Shown: positions 23,705 through 36,150 of the stretch, in pieces
How the letters are laid out: the number at the start of each line of letters is the position of its first letter
How positions within the stretch are numbered: the first letter of the stretch is position 1
NCBI GenBank assembly: GCA_933228675.1
Contig: OW121743.1
Coordinates: forward strand, 111,161,468 to 111,225,467
Direction: 5' to 3'
From: Stomorhina lunata
Lineage: Eukaryota; Arthropoda; Insecta; Diptera; Rhiniidae
Length of the DNA stretch: 64,000 bases
Position numbers and translations under genes: made by a program
The notes under the pieces: generated by a model
The model's input: the letters and a program-made list of their open reading frames with translations, nothing else
Told to the model about the DNA's origin: nothing
Databases searched by the model: none

Positions 23705-24867
23705 TGCATACAATTTTCTTAAATCGATAAACTAATATTTGCTTAATATTCAAATCGAAAAACTCACATCTCATATAAAATTTACTTATATGTTTTTTTA
23801 CAGAATTTGTCAAACAAATCACTGTGAAATATTTAAAGTTTTACAACCAAGGTTGTCTTAATCTTATCTATAACTTAATCCTTATTTCTATGAGAAATTG
23901 GAATTTTTAGAGAACCTTTTTTCTTATACAAGATAAGAACATTTAAACATTTTAAAACTATTCCAAAACATTTATGAGAACTTTTAAGGAAAATCTTTCT
24001 TTTGGCAATAAAAGTTTAGCTTTTAATTTGACCGTTTAGGCTCTTATAACTTTTTTTTAATTTTAACCCCCTTAGTCATAAACGATTTATATCAATGTCT
24101 TGTCATAACTTTGTTTTATGAGGGGCTAAATCTAGAACTTAGTTAAAATTCAAAAACTTTTATTTTCATTTTGGTAATTTAAAAAATATTTTATTCTTTT
24201 TTTTGAACATAAATTTTATTTTGAAAGACTCTTAAGAAGTCTAGGTAGTATTTTTGTTTAAAGATTAATTTTATCTTTATTTTATTTCTTTTTGATTTTT
24301 CTGAGTCTACATTTAAGGCCTAAATTTTATTTTTATGTCTTTATTTTCTGTTATTTTTATGTTATCTGTTTTTTGTTATTTAAAACAAAACAACAGAAAT
24401 CTTAAGGTATTTTTTTTTGTTATTATTTTTTATATTCGGCAGGTGTTAGAAAACAAAAGAATCAACAATATCGACTCTTAAAGGTTTCTTGTTTATTTTA
24501 TTTAAAGAATAACTTAAATTTACCTTTTTTTCTATTTGACAATGGCCTTGAGAATAAGAAGATATTTTTTGTCTACAAACCGATACCTAAATATTCTGCT
24601 AAGTACTTTTTTGTATGTGTATTTTGAGTGTTTAAATGTGTGTGTGTTAGTATTTGAAGAGTCTAGTTGTTTTCTTTATTTTGTGTTATATTTCATGCCT
24701 CTTGGAACAAAAACATGCACACACACACACACACACGCACACACATCTAAAGAAAAGCATTAAAAACATATGATTTTTTTAATGCTCATACGCGCAGTTG
24801 AACCTAATTGCTTAATATGATTGTTATTACTCATACGCTAGAGTGGAAAAATTTAATTAATTTTTTC
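23705..24867. other. AT-rich DNA, no gene seen
   Basis: Nothing recognisable apart from a CA microsatellite at 24718-24744. A short open frame at 24536-24763 runs into that microsatellite and is not supported. Confidence 0.5.
24718..24744. repeat. (CA)n microsatellite
   Basis: CA run interrupted once by CG. It lies 120 bp upstream of the large TACA array. Confidence 0.85.
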
Positions 24868-26617
24868 ATATACATACATACATACATGCATACATACATA
24901 CATACATGCATGCATGCATGCATGCATACATACATACATACATACATACTACATACATACATACATACATACATACATACATACATACATACATACATAC
25001 ATACATACATACATACATACATACATACATACATACATACATACATACATACATACATCATACATACATACATACATACATACATACATACATACATACA
25101 TACATACATACATACATACATACAACATACATACATACATACATACATACATACACATACATACATACATACATACATACATACATACATACATACATAC
25201 ATACATACATACATACATACATACATACATACATACATACATACATACATACATACATACATACATACATACATACATACATACATACATACATACATAC
25301 ATACATACATACATCAGACATACATACATACATACATACATACATACATACATACATACATACATACATACATACATACATACATACATACATACATACA
25401 TACATACATACATACATACATACATACATAAATACATACACACATACATACATACATACATACATACATACATACATACATGCATACATACATACATACA
25501 TACATACATACATACATACATACATACATACATACATACATACATACATACATACATACATACATACATACATACATACATACATACATACATACATACA
25601 TACATACATACATACATACATACATACATACATACATACATACATACATACATACATACATACATACATACATACATACATACATACATACATACATACA
25701 TACATACATACATACATACATACATACATACATACATACATACATACATACATACATACATACATACATACATACATACATACATACATACATACATACA
25801 TACATACATACATACATACATACATACATACATACATACATACATACATACATACATACATACATACATACATACATACATACATACATACATACATACA
25901 TACATACATACATACATACATACATACATACATACATACATACATACATACATACATACATACATACATACATACATACATACATACATACATACATACA
26001 TACATACATACATACATACATACATACATACATACATACATACATACATACATACATACATACATACATACATACATACATACATACATACATACATACA
26101 TACATACATACATACATACATACATACATACATACATACATACATACATACATACATACATACATACATACATACATACATACATACATACATACATACA
26201 TACATACATACATACATACATACATACATACATACATACATACATACATACATACATACATACATACATACATACATACATACATACATACATACATACA
26301 TACATACATACATACATACATACATACATACATACATACATACATACATACATACATACATACATACATACATACATACATACATACATACATACATACA
26401 TACATACATACATACATACATACATACATACATACATACATACATACATACATACATACATACATACATACATACATACATACATACATACATACATACA
26501 TACATACATACATACATACATACATACATACATACATACATACATACATACATACATACATACATACATACATACATACATACATACATACATACATACA
26601 TACATACATACATACAT
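24868..26617. repeat. (TACA)n tetranucleotide array, 1.75 kb
   Basis: A continuous TACA/CATA tetranucleotide run. The left part (to about 25483) has occasional variants (TGCA units, CATCATAC, ACAACATAC, AGACATAC), whereas about 25484-26617 is uninterrupted, roughly 283 perfect units. Long open frames in all phases (Tyr-Ile-His-Thr or Cys-Met-Tyr-Val repeats) come only from a 4-bp repeat lacking stops. Confidence 0.98.
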
Positions 26618-27024
26618 TTGTATATACAAACACATACATAAATAGATATTGAAAATCTTTTCTTAAATTCTTAATTACATTAAGCTAATGTTAAAATTTT
26701 GTCTCATATCCTAGCTTCGACATTACTTAAAGTGAAGAGCTTTTGATATGAGTTTAAAAATAACCGTATCCTTTAAATGATTAATTTTACAGGTTCGTTT
26801 TATTTATTCAAAACAAATTTAAACTCTTAAAAGCATAATGTCATTTAACTTTGAAAGCGTTTCAAGTCAAAGTATTTTTAAATTATCTATGTATGTATCT
26901 TTATATACCAAACAAGGGAAAATTTAACACTTAAAGACTTTTATTTCGTTTGTGTTTATTGGCTGACAAACCCACCATTGCCTTCTATGTTACCGACGAA
27001 CCTACTGTTTGGCTTGCGTGGTGT
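26618..27024. other. AT-rich DNA, no gene seen
   Basis: Short unique segment between the TACA array and the reverse-oriented TTATACCC family copy. Confidence 0.5.
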
Positions 27025-27650
27025 TGTTTTGAACCTACGTTTCTCAAATCATGTATATTTAAGCTGTTTCCGTCATTTGGACTTATATGAGAGCTAGGGT
27101 CAAATGTATACCGATTATCTCCAAAGTTGACAAATTGATTACAGTTTTTACCAAAATTATGTATGTAAAATAAAGCTTTCATTATCTCCAGATTTTCGAG
27201 CGTTTTAGTGATTTTTGTCTCATTTTGAGAGAAAAGCTTTGGTCAAATGTAGCCATGGTCAAATGTAGACCGTTTTCAAATTTGGTACGGTAATTTTGGT
27301 TTACGGTAATTTTGGTCTACATATTGCAGTATTTTTTAAATTTCACGAATATTGATATTTGTGGAAAAAATGTCAATTCCGAGAAGTGGGACCTATGGGG
27401 GGTATCATAAATAATGAACCGATTTTGACGAAATGCAATAGCCATGGTCCCACTATAAAAAAAAATTATCTTTGCCAAATTTCATTAAATTATCTTTAGA
27501 ATTGCGACCTGTACAGGCGGAAGGAAGGACGGATGGACTGGCATCGCTAAATCGACTCAGAAAGTGATTCTAAGCCTATTGGTATACTAAAATGTGGATC
27601 TAAGACAAATATTTCTATGCTTTTCATACATCAGCACACACTTATAATAA
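27025..27650 (-). mobile_element. TTATACCC family, reversed truncated copy
   Basis: On minus it matches the 5' 700 bp of the copies at 16150 and 29854: shared blocks GATTTAGCGATG, AGGTCGCAATTCTAAAGATA, ATGGTACC-like and CATTTGACCCTAGCTCTCAT. It lacks the TTATACCC terminus, stopping just inside it at about 27650. Part of it is duplicated downstream. Confidence 0.7.
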
Positions 27651-28720
27651 AATCGGATACAAACTGACGGATCAATGAATTGACGAACTTCGTTAAATTC
27701 AGTTTTTTGCAAGAAATTTTTCCTAAAATATCGGCAGTTAATTTTGTAGAAATCGGCAAAAAATCGAAATTGTCAAATAAAATATCAGAAATAAAATGTT
27801 CATTGAAAATGTTTCTATAGCATACATTTTTAATGAAAATCTTCCTGTATAACAAATTTCATATTGGAAAATTTTCCTAAAGAAAAAAAATCATATTAAA
27901 AATTTCTCTATACAAAAAATTTTATATTAAAATTACTTCTTTACAAAAAGTCTTATATTAAAAATTTTTTTTATACTAAAAATGAATTCTTCTTTACAAA
28001 AAATCTTATATAAAATTTTTTTTATATTCACGAAAAAATATTGATATTTGTGGAAAAAATGTCAATTCCGAGAAGTGGGACCTATGGGGGGTATAATAAA
28101 TAATGAACCGATTTTGACGAAATGCAATAGCCATGGTCCCACTATAAAAAAAATTATCTTTGCCAAATTTCATTAAATTATCTTTAGAATTGCGACCTGT
28201 ACAGGCGGAAGGAAGGACGGATGGACTGGCATCGCTAAATCGACTCAGAAAGTGATTCTAAGCCTATTGGTATACTAAAATGTGGATCTAAGACAAATAT
28301 TTCTATGCTTTTCATACATCAGCACACACTTATAATAAAATCGGATACAAACTGACAGATCAATAAATTGACGAACTTTGTTAAATTCAGTTTTTTGCAA
28401 GAAATTTTTCCTAAAATATCGGCAGTTAATTTTTAGAAATCGGCAAAAAATTGGAATTGTCAAATAAAATATCACAAATAAAATGTTCATTGAAAATTTC
28501 TATAGCATACATTTTTAATGAAAATCTTCCTGTATAACAAATTTCATATTGGAAAATTTTCTTAAAGAAAAAAAATCATATTAAAAATTTCTCTATACAA
28601 AAAATTTTATATTAAAATTACTTCTTTACAAAAAGTCTTATATTAAAAATTTTTTTATACTAAAAATGAATTCTTCTTTACAAAAAATCTTATATAAAAA
28701 ATTTTTTTTATATTAAAAAT
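27351..28720. repeat. Recent direct tandem duplication, 689-bp offset
   Basis: 27351-28030 recurs as 28040-28720 with very few differences (for example ACGG/ACAG and GTAGAAATC/TAGAAATC near 27660/28350). The unit joins part of the reversed TTATACCC copy to adjacent AT repeat, so the duplication happened after that insertion. Confidence 0.9.
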
Positions 28721-28811
28721 TTTATATGGAAAAGTTTTCTATACAAAAAAAAAACAATATTTATAGAAAATGTTTCTATACAAAAATTGTATATGGAAAA
28801 CTTTTCTATTA

Positions 28812-28820
<9 letters not shown>

Positions 28821-28879
<59 letters not shown>
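28821..28879. repeat. (TA)n microsatellite
   Basis: About 29 perfect TA units ending in TATATG. Confidence 0.9.
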
Positions 28880-28884
<5 letters not shown>

Positions 28885-29122
28885 ATAATTTTCTATACTA
28901 AAAATTGTGTATGGAAAACTTTTCTATTTAAAAAATTGTACACGAAAAATTCTTCTTTACAAAAAAATTTATATAGGGAAATTTTCAATAGAAAAAATTG
29001 CAATGTATCGGAATTATTCAAAACTTATATTGTTTTTAGCCTCTGTTTTGTCATATCATATCATTATAATATTTTAAGATAATATCGAAAACTAAGTTAT
29101 CTTCATAGTTTTAACAGTAATC

Positions 29123-29337
29123 GCACAAGTTCCTCGAAAATGAGTCAACTCAAAATTTTTAGACCGTCATATCTACCTACTGTAAAAATCTTATATAGTT
29201 TCCTCTACAATTTTGACAAAAAATTACAGTTCTATCTCTTCATAATATGAAAGTAGTTGTAAAATTAAACAGTTTTTTGTATGTCTGTACTGAAAATTTT
29301 AAAATTTTGAGTTGACTCACTTTCGAGGAACTAGTGC
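29123..29337. mobile_element. 215-bp MITE-like element with 37-bp TIRs
   Basis: The left end GCACAAGTTCCTCGAAAATG and the right end, reverse complemented, GCACTAGTTCCTCGAAAGTG continue to match for about 37 bp. The interior is AT-rich and non-coding. No clear target duplication is visible, so the superfamily is unknown. Confidence 0.7.
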
Positions 29338-29575
29338 CAAACTATTTTTCTATAAAAACTACTGCTTTTCCGGTGAAAAAACACAAAAATGCCGGTAAAT
29401 CGGCAAATCTGCCAGGCCTGACTTGGACGTTTTTCTGACATTTTTTGCACGATTTGTCATATACTCAAAAGGGCCTACAACCCACGCTAAGTCGTTTCCC
29501 CAGATTTGTTTTAGTGTATGAGAGTGTAATACAATTTTTTTTTTATTTATTTCCCCTTAGGGTTTTATTGTGCTT

Positions 29576-29814
29576 TCAGTAACCTTCTTGCTGTTCATGG
29601 ACCAGAGCTAAATATCTCTCAATTGGTCTGAATTCTGGACAGTTAGGCGGATTTTTGTCTCTGGTACTAAAACGACATTATTGTTTTGATACCATTCTAT
29701 GACCGACTTACTTTAATGACAGAAAGCCAGATCGGGCCAAAAGAAAGTAAACACCTCATGTTGCTGTATAAATGGCAACAATCTTTTTGTAAAACATTCT
29801 TTGATATAAATATC
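29576..29814 (-). pseudogene. Tc1/mariner (IS630-type) transposase C-terminal fragment, broken
   Basis: On minus, one frame reads KECFTKRLLPFIQQHEVFTF then FWPDLAFCH, a stop (TAA), and SKSVIEWYQNNNVVLVPETK. The next frame continues NPPNCPEFRPIERYLALV to a TGA. FWPDLA(S)CH with a following NPPNCPE-RPIE block is the conserved end of Tc1/mariner-like DDE transposases; it holds the second Asp and the third acidic residue. One in-frame stop, one frameshift and the missing N-terminal half show a dead remnant. No terminal repeats of the parent are recognisable nearby. Confidence 0.78.
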
Positions 29815-29853
29815 ACTTGCGGTAAGTATAAATTATTATGATTCTTTTCTTAT

Positions 29854-31066
29854 TTATACCCTTCACCACCATAGGTGAAAGGGGTATTATAAGTTTGTGC
29901 TGATGTATGTAACGCATGAAAATATTTGTCTTAGACCCACCTTTAAATATACCAATAGGCTTAAAATCACTTTCTGAGTCGATTTAGCGATGTCCGTCCG
30001 TCCTTCCGTCCGTCTGGCTGGCTGGCTGGACTCCCATGTAAACCTTGAAATCAAACTACAGGTCGCAATTCTAAAGATAATTTGATGAAATTTGGGACAG
30101 ATCATTTTTTTGATAATGGGACCATGGCTATTGAAATTCGTAAAAATCGGTCCATTATTTATGGTACCTGCCATAGGTTCCACTTCCCGGAATTGATATA
30201 TTGGCCACAAATATCAATATTTTTTCATGAAATTTAAATCAAATACTGCTTATGTAAACTAAAATCACTGTACCAAATTTACACGGTAAATTTACACGGT
30301 ACACATTTGACCATAGCTCCCATACAAACTTCTCTTTAAAAACGCACTAAATGATACAAAAATCATTTAAATTTATCACAGTGACAATTTTTCTATAGAA
30401 AATTTATCACAGTGACAATTTTTCTATAGGAAATTTATCACAGTGACAATTTTTCTATAGAAAATTTATCACAGTGACAATTTTTCTATAGAAAATTTAT
30501 CACAGTGACAATTTTTCTATAGAAAATTTATCACAGTGACAATTTTTCTATAGAAAATTTATCACAGTGACAATTTTTCTATAGAAAATTTATCACAGTG
30601 ACAATTTTTCTATAGAAAATTTATCACAGTGACAATTTTTCTATAGAAAATTTATCACAGTGACAATTTTTCTATACAAAATTTATCACAGTGACAATTT
30701 TTCTATAGAAAATTTATTACAGTGATAATTTTTCTATAGAAAATTTATCACAAAAATCACTAAAACGCTCGTAAATCTAAAGATAATGAGAATTTTAAGT
30801 TTATTTTTTGCACACATAATTGTAACAACTGTAATCAATTTGCTAAATTTCGAGATAATCGGTCCACATTTGACCCTAGCTCTCATATAAGTCAAAATGA
30901 CAAAAACAGCTGAAATATATAAGTTTTGAGAAAATGTTTGTATGATGGCAAAAATTTAGCAAATATTTGTCTTTATACAGGAAAATGAACTCCTTTGACC
31001 ATAATGGTGAAGGGTATCGTATCGGGTCGGTCGTGACCGACTATAGCACTTTTTTACTTGTTTTTT
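29854..31066 (+). mobile_element. TTATACCC repeat family, short copy with satellite insert
   Basis: Starts TTATACCCTTCACCACCATA and ends GGTGAAGGGTATCGTATCGG, then a GTCGGTC/GACCGAC hairpin and TTTACTTGTTTT. It is collinear with the first 700 bp and the last 120 bp of the 16150-19341 copy, and lacks the 132-bp repeat section. At 30366-30749 a 31-bp satellite interrupts it. It is non-coding. Confidence 0.75.
30366..30749. repeat. 31-bp satellite (ATCACAGTGAC spacer) inserted in a transposon copy
   Basis: About 12 units of TTTATCACAGTGACAA plus TTTTTCTATAGAAAA. Units are almost identical. The target sequence ACAAAAATCA is present on both sides (30356-30365 and 30750-30759), whereas the related copy near 16600 has it once. 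The same unit makes the array at 32816-33975. Confidence 0.93.
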
Positions 31067-32815
31067 ATAGTATCTACATTTATATCAAAGCCTACTGCTA
31101 TTAAAAAATAATAAAAGTTTTCCATATTTAAAAAGAAACAAGAAAATATACACGCACTCAGTCCTGATGTATCAGCAAAGTAAGTTTTAAGCCCACCCCT
31201 TAATTCCACTATGCAAATAACAAAAACCAGGTGACGTATGATTGATATTAAAGATATGTAAAAATTTTCAATAATAATCATACGTCACCCATCCCCTTTT
31301 ATAATGGAAACAAGTTTTTTTTTCCCTAGAACAGAAAAACGAAATACCAAAAGCAAACATATCAATTGCTTGGAACTATTCAAAAAATAAAGAAAAATAT
31401 TTATTTTCCTCAATTATATTTATTTTAGATCAAATTATATATATGTATTTGCTGTCCTTTTTCTACAAATCCTTGTTCAATTTTTTTTGATAAAGTCAGC
31501 ATTTTAAAATAATGCAAGTCTATAAGTTATATTCTTGTTCTAAAATTTCAATTCCACTTCAACCGAAAGTAAATATTTAGACAATCAAATAAATAAAAAA
31601 TTTGGAAAAATAAAAGAAATCTTCGTTAAATGCTAACATGTTTTTAGAGAACACTAAATAGAATGATAAAAATAAATTTGTAGTAGATAAAATGTTTAAC
31701 CATTAAGTTTTAATACTCCTAAATAAATATTATATTATTTTTTAATTTTTTTTCCTCTAGCCTTTCTTTAACAAACACAATATAAATAAAATTTATTTAG
31801 AAAAACCTTTTTAGTATTCAATGCCAATTCAACAAAAGGCTCTGGCAACAAGGTAAACAATGTAATGAAAGTTTTCTAACCTTTTCATTGAGTTTAAGTG
31901 ACAAACATTTGATATGAAAAGAAACTTTTTAATTTAATGTCCTTGACGATTTTTAGGGCTTTCTGGGGTAAAAATCTTCTTTATGAAGTAATTTATTTTT
32001 ATAAAGAAATTTTCGGAAATTTTTTTATATTTTACAAGTTGATACATATTAAAGATGTATTCTATAAAATTTTTTGAAAAATTTGATTACAATTGAGTTA
32101 AAAATAAATATTCAAATTCTCTAGAAATATTTTAAATTGTCTCCACAATTTAAATTTCATTAAATAAAATACTACGCATTTAATTTTCCTTTAAAATTTT
32201 ATTAAAACTTATTTTATATAGAAACAGGAGTCGAGTAAATAGAACCTGAAAGAAAGAGCATAGAAGCAAAAATTCCTATTATTATAATAGGCAAAAAATG
32301 AGACCATTTTTCAATTAAGTGTCTTGTGGTTAAAGAACACTTTAACTGTTTTCAAAGGAGATTTGTTAATTTTAAATCTATACAACATTTGGCAGCAGTT
32401 TTTCCTTTTCTATTATATTTTTTGGGTCTCATGCCTTTGGCGGGTTTTACAAGGCAAATATTTATTTTATAAGGTAAACTAGGGAAGAAGTTAAAATATT
32501 TTAAACAATCATTTTCTAAACAAAGAAATTGAAACAGAAATATTAAAATTTTCTCTACTATTTGATAAGAAAGTTTGTCATATTTAACTCTTTTAAGCCG
32601 ACATTTTGATGTTTTTAACAAGAAATTTTTATTTTGAATTATCGAAATTGAAAGGGTATTTATTTAAATAAAATATTTTACAGTGAAAGCTTTTTTATAT
32701 ATGGCTTATCATAGTCATAACCCTTCTCAAGCAATCTTATCACAGATCGGCAACTCTTCCACGAAAATAATCAGAGCGATATTAAAATAAAAAAACAGTC
32801 GCAATTTATTTTTAT
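31067..32815. other. AT-rich DNA, no gene seen
   Basis: No supported gene. A minus-strand 89-aa open frame at 32352-32621 is Lys/Leu/Phe-rich without domain or splice support. A 14-bp hairpin at 31230-31289 is the one structured site. Confidence 0.5.
31230..31289. repeat. 14-bp perfect inverted repeat with TGACGTA
   Basis: GGTGACGTATGATT (31230-31243) and AATCATACGTCACC (31276-31289) are exact complements with a 32-nt loop. The TGACGTA core resembles CRE/AP-1 type sites, but it could equally be the tips of a small decayed element. Confidence 0.6.
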
Positions 32816-33975
32816 TAAACATATCGCAGTGACATTTTTTCTATAGAAAACTTATCACAGTGATATTTTCTAAAGAAAACTTATCACATTGATAATTTTT
32901 CTAAAGAAAGCTTATCACAGTGACAATTTTTCTAAAGGAAACTTATCACAGTGACAATTTTTCTATAGAAAATTTATCACAGTGACAATTTTTCTTTAGA
33001 AAATTTATCACAGTGACAATTCTTCTATAGAAAATTTATCACAGTGACAAATTTTCTATACAAAATTTATCTCTGTGACAATTTTTCTAAAGAAAACTTA
33101 TCGCAGTGACAATTTTTCTATAGAAAATTTATCACAGTGACAATTTTTCTATAGAAAACTTATCACAGTGACAATTTTTCTATAGAAAATTTATCACAGT
33201 GACAACTTTTCTATAAAAAATTTATCACAGTGACAATTTTTCAATAGAAAATTTATCACAGTGACAATTTTTCTATAGAAAATTTATCACAGTGACAATT
33301 TTTCTATAGAAAATTTATCACAGTGACAATTTTTCTATTGAAAATTTATCACAGTGACAATTTTTCTACAGAAAATTTATCACAGTGACAATTTTTCTAA
33401 AAAAAAATTATCACAGTGACAATTTTTCTATAGAAAATTTATCACAGTGACAATTTTTTTATAGAAAATTTATCACAGTGACAATTTTTTTATAGAAAAT
33501 TTATCACAGTGACAATTTTTCTTTAGAAAATTTATCACAGTGACAATTTTTCTATAGAAAATTTATCACAGTGACAATTTTTCAATAGGAAACATATGAC
33601 GGTGACAATTTTTCTATAAAATACTTGCCACAGTGAACATTTTTTTGTATAAAACTAATCACAGTGACAATTTTTATATGGAAAACTTATAACAGTGACA
33701 ACTTTTATATAGAAAACTTATCACAGTGACAACTTTTCTATAAAAAAAACTTTTCACTGTGGCACTTTTTCTATAAAAATCTTCTCATATTGACAATTTT
33801 TCTATAAACATCTTATCACAGTGACAATTTTTGTATAGAAAACTTATCACACTGGCAATTTTTTTATAAAAAATTTATCACAGTGACAATTTTTCTAAAA
33901 AAAAACTTCTCACAGTCACAATTTTTCTATAAAAAACTAATCACTGTAACAATTTGTCTATAGAAAACTTATCAC
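32816..33975. repeat. 31-bp satellite (ATCACAGTGAC spacer), about 38 units
   Basis: Same unit as 30366-30749: TTATCACAGTGACAATTTTT plus CTATAGAAAA. The centre is homogeneous; both edges carry substitutions and length changes. It passes directly into a related but different array at about 34000. Confidence 0.93.
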
Positions 33976-33999
33976 ACTATTCTTGATACAAAATTTCTA

Positions 34000-36150
34000 A
34001 AGAAAATTTTGTTATATTTTATAAAATTTCTGTCGAAAATTTTTTTATAAAAAATTTCTATAAAAAGTTTTTGTATAAAAAAATTTTTGATACAAAATTT
34101 TTGTATAAAAAAATTTTTGATAAAAAATTTTTTAAATTTTCTATAGAAATTTTTTAAATAAAAAATTTCTATAGAAAATTTTTGTATAAAAATTTCTATA
34201 GAAAATCTTTTTATGAAACCTATACAAATTTTTTATACAAAATTTTTGTTTAAGAAATTTTTATCGAACATTTTTATTAGAAAAAAAATTTTATAGAAAA
34301 TTTTTGTATAAAAAACTTCTATAGATAATTTTTGTATAAAAAATTTCTATACAAAATTTTTGAATAAAAAATTTCTATAGAAAATTTTTATATAAAAAAA
34401 TTCCTTTAGAAAATTTTTAGATAAAAAAAAATTCCTTTAGAAATTTTTTAGATAAAAAACTATAGAAAATTTTAAGAAACAAATTTCCTATAGAAAATTT
34501 TTAGATATAAAATTTCTTTAGAAAATTTTTGATAACAAATGTCTATAGAAAATTTGAAGATAAAAAATCTATATTAAAAATTTGTATGGAAAATTTTTTA
34601 TCAAAATTTTCTACAGAAAATTTTTATATAGAAAATTTTTATTTAAAATTTTTTATAGAAAAGTTTTATTGAAAAATTTCTTTTGAAAATTTTTGTATAA
34701 AAAATTTCTATGAATAATTGTGTATTTAATTTTTTTCTTAAATTTCTATAGAAAATTTTTATATAAAAAATTTCTATAGAAAATTTTTATTTAAAAAATT
34801 TCTTTAGACAATTTTTATTTAAAATTTTTTTTATAGAAAATGTTTATATAAAAAAATTCTATAAAAACTATTTAATTAACTATTTAATTTTTTTCTTAAA
34901 TTTCTATAGAAAATGTTTATATAAAAAATTTCTATAGAAAATTTTTATTTAAAAAATTTCTTTAGACAATTTTTATTTAAAAATTTTTTTATAGAAAATG
35001 TTTATATAAAAAAATTCTATAAAAACTATTTAATTGAAAAATTTCTGGAGAAAATTTTTATATAAAAAATTTTTATAGAAAATTTTTATATAAAAAATTT
35101 TTATAGATAATTTTTATATAAAAAATTTTTATAGAAAATTTTTATATAAAAAATTTTTATAGAAAATTTTTATATAAAAAACTTTTATAGAAAATTTTTA
35201 TATAAAAAATTTTTGTAGAAAATTTTTATAGAAAATTTGTATATAAAAAATTTTTATAGAAAATTTTTATATAAAAAATTTTTATAGAAAATTTTTATAT
35301 AAAAAATTTTTATAGAAAAATTTTATATAAAAAATTTTTATAGAATATTTATATAAAAAATTGTTATAGAATATTTATATAAAAAATTGTTATAGAAAAT
35401 TTTTGTATAAAACATCAAAAGAAAATTTTCGTATAAAAAATTTCTATAGAAAATTATTATTTGAAAATTTCTATAAAAAAATTTTATTTGAAAATTTCAA
35501 TAAAAAGTTTTTATATAAAAAATTTGTATATAAATTTCTATAGAAAATTTTTATTAAAACATTTCTATAGACAATTTTTATATAAAAAATTTCTATAAAA
35601 ATTTTGTATAGAAAATTTTTATATAAAAAATTTTTATAGAAAATTTTTGTATAAAACGTCAAAAGAAAATTTTCGAATAAAAAATTTCTATAGAAAATTT
35701 TTATTTGAAAATTTCTATAAAAAAATTTTATTTGAAAATTTCAATAAAAAGTTTTTATATAAAAAATTTGTATATAAATTTCTATTGAAAATTTGTATTA
35801 AAACATTTCTATAGACAATTTTTATATAAAAAATTTCTATAAAAATTTTCTATAGAAAATTTTTATATAAAAAATTTTTATAGAAAGTTTTTGTATAAAA
35901 CGTCAAATGAAAATTTTCGTATAAAAAATTTCTATAGAAAATTTTTATTTGAAAATTTCTATAAAAAAATTTTATTTGAAAATTTCAATAAAAAGTTTTT
36001 ATATAAAAAATTTGTATATAAATTTCTATAGAAAATTTTTATTAAAACATTTCTATAGACAATTTTTATATAAAAAATTTCTATAAAAAATTTCTATAGA
36101 AAATTTTTATATAACAAATTTTTATAGAAAATTTTTATATATAAAAATGA
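34000..36150. repeat. AT satellite, 28-30 bp unit (TATATAAAAAATTTCTATAG)
   Basis: Degenerate array. Two higher-order blocks stand out: a 158-bp copy (TTTTTTCTTAAATTTCTATA at about 34731 and 34889) and a 244-bp block repeated three times, marked by (A/G)TCAAAAGAAAATTTTCG at about 35413, 35657 and 35901. Confidence 0.88.

Noticed and set aside
24808..26652. Very long open frames across the TACA array on both strands
   Set aside because: A 4-bp repeat without stop codons is open in every phase. The peptides are pure Tyr-Ile-His-Thr or Cys-Met-Tyr-Val repeats.
32352..32621. 89-aa minus frame as a small gene
   Set aside because: Composition is that expected of AT-rich noncoding DNA, and no promoter, splice or family signal is visible.
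30366..33975. Regular 31-bp repeats considered as a CRISPR array
   Set aside because: There are no unique spacers; the whole unit repeats, and the context is eukaryotic.
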